64,000 nt of DNA from Pseudoips prasinana (taxonomy: Eukaryota; Arthropoda; Insecta; Lepidoptera; Nolidae), in contig OX621263.1 in assembly GCA_951640165.1 (NCBI GenBank), forward strand, positions 3,122,501 to 3,186,500. Direction: 5' to 3'. Positions within the stretch are counted from its first letter, which is position 1, and every line of letters starts with the position of its first letter. Position numbers and translations under genes: made by a program. Below are positions 44,601 to 47,600 of the stretch, piece after piece. The notes beneath the pieces were generated by a model. That model was given only the letters and a program-made list of their open reading frames with translations. It did not search any database and was not told the DNA's origin.

Positions 44601-47600
44601 CTAAAAATTAGATAAACTATCTAATTTTTAGCTTATAATTTCATTTTATTTAATTTAATTATTTACTGTTGAATAAAACCTGTATGTAAAAAAAAATATA
44701 TTATTTTTTTTATTTTAAAAAGGCCTTCGAATCTTTAGCATTGAACACATTATTGAATGCAATAGAGGAGTGTGGGGTGCCTTTGAAGTTTGGTTTAAAG
44801 ACCACCTCACATCTTTTTCATTTTTTTTTAAAGACAACGCCCGCACTTGGGAATCTATTTTCTGTGTCGCGGGGTACTTTACAAACATATAATAGACGGA
44901 CACAAATCACATCCAGACTCAGAACAACTATTTATGGGTCACACAAATAGTTGTCTGCCGCGGGACTCGAACCCGCGACACGACGCGACGAGGCCACTGT
45001 CTTAGCCGCTGCGCCACACGTGCAGTCAATCACAGTCTTACCGGGTAAAGATTGCTGACACGCTGTATGATGAGAAAGCGGTTTGGTGTGGGGTATCGCA
45101 GGGCTCAGGATGTGGCCCAACTTGCTACTTAATGCATGTAAACAGCCTATGTAGAGTGTTGCAATATTATTATTTAGGAAATGTGATCTCAAATATCATA
45201 TATCATACATTTACTTAAATTAGACATAAGACCATTTACTGGAGTGGAGGGTTGATAACCTGAGACACAGGAACCATCCTAGTTCAGGTATCAACCCACC
45301 ATAGTATACATTGTTGTGATAAAAATGTATGTGCACCTTCTCCAAACTGTATTGTACTATGGTGAGAAATAAACGATGTATTTATTATTTATATAAGAAA
45401 CGTATTCCGTACGTACTCAATAGTTTACCTAAAGACATCTGAGAAGAAATGAATAAATCTAAATTTAAAATAAAGTTGCAGAGATATCTATTAGGAACCA
45501 TACCTTGAAAGAAATAAAATTTAATAGTTGAGAAGTTACAGTTCTAGTTCTTAAGATTACCTTGCACCTTATAAATAATAAAAAAAATAACGTGGTTCCA
45601 TCCCCGATAGGGCTAAAAACTGTAACTTGTTATGCAATAAGTATTGGGTTCATCTATATGTATTATCATCTATGGACAAGTATTCTGATTAATAGAATCT
45701 GATACTTGATCTAACAACTCAGTTACTAACTTATTTCTTCATATGGGCATTATTATGTCTTCATATTGGTGATTCTAATGTCAGAGTTTGTCAAGCCGCC
45801 CCGTAGCAGGCATCTGACATGGCTTAACGACCATTGCCTGTGACAACGGCCGGGACTAACAGCTTAAACGCGGAGACGGTCAGAAACTGAATCCCTTTGG
45901 CGGTCACCCATCTATAGATAGAAACTGCAACTGAGTGCTTAACTTCACGCATGAACAGATCAATGGACATACTGCGCAACTGGCTATAAAATATAAAAAA
46001 AAATGCTGGGGGACATTATTCACACTCGGTCATCCCCGTCCCAAACTAAGCATAGCTTGTACTATGGAAACCAGATAACTGATATTCTACTTTTCTTTTG
46101 TAAATACATACTTATATAAATAATTACATCCAGACTCAGGACAAACAGACATGTTCATGCACACAAATATCTGTCCTGAGTGGGAATCGAACCCACATCC
46201 GGCGTGAAAAGCAAGCATTTGCCAACCACGCCGACAGGCCCGTCAATCTTTAATGTTGATACTGTATGAGTAAAAGTGCGTTAAGACCTAGTTACAATAT
46301 GTAATACTTGGATCTTACCCCAACACAAATGGGGAAGGGGTAAGGGCGAAGAGAGAGAGAGAGAGAGAGAGATAGGAAATACAACTGTTGTTGTTTCGTA
46401 AAATCACGAACGACAAATTCTTGTCTGTGACATTCTAATCGCAAGAGCCAAGGCCTGAGAGCCTAGAATTTTCCATTGAACACTGCAAACAAATGAACTA
46501 TACCGCGCTCTCCGGACATTGATGACGAGGTTGTCTGTTGACACTGTCTCGCTCTCTACGCATACGTGTGAAAAAGAAAGCAATACTAAAAGTGACGATA
46601 GAGTTTTAGTATTCTCCTCCAAAACTTAACCTGTCTGTATTCAAACAATCAGAAAAGAGGCTTCTATTGACCTATATTTATTTCGGATATATTTATTTAC
46701 GGCAGCTTGAAATTGGTTTGTTTATTTATTTATTTATTTTTGTTGCCAATAACAGGTCCCGTGGGTTTCTTTTTTAAAATAGGATTGCAAACGGGCAAAT
46801 GCAAATTCGCTGCGGAATACAAGACAGTTAAAGCTATTCCCCAGGACATGCCTGTGCCTCACCGCTCATGTCATTTCATTGTGTGCCACTGTGGATCCTG
46901 GCTTACAGAAGTTGCAGTGGTGGGTAAGAGGGAGGGACTAGTCCCATAAAACGAGCAAGTGGGTCACCTCATGGTAAGTGATCGCCACCGCCCATGGCAC
47001 TCGCAACACCATAGGAGCCGCATTGTCGGCTATTAAGACAGGAAAAGGCTCGCTTCTTGAAGGTTGCCATGTCATACCGGATCGGAAATAGCTCAGCAGT
47101 TAATTGAATCCACATAATGTTAGTCCGTGGGTATCGTGAAAGGCAACTAAGGGATACCAGGTAGTTGGGCAACATCCCAACTTGTGTACTAGCTAGCGTC
47201 TAACTCCGGTCGCATACTCGCATCTAGGTATGCTGTGAATATGGCATAACCCTCAAAATGGCCACCTTTGAGCGAGGCTTATGTCCAGCTGTGGCTGATT
47301 TTGGGCTGATGATGTGTAACATAACTTTTATAATAACAATTCCAGTTGCTGTCGGGCTGCTTAAGAAATATAATATTAGTCACTAGCAACAAATAGCAAC
47401 GGTAAAGTCAGTTTCCCTGTACGATGGAAAATCCTAGACTCATCGACAGCCTTGGCCTTTTAATCTAATGTCATAGGTCACGAAATTAATCGTTCTATGG
47501 AATAGTTTAATTTAATTTCCTATGATGCATATTAGTCGTATCAAGGCGCCGGCATGTTATCCTTGTCTGCCTCAGAGTGTATGTAAAGCTGGTAGCCATG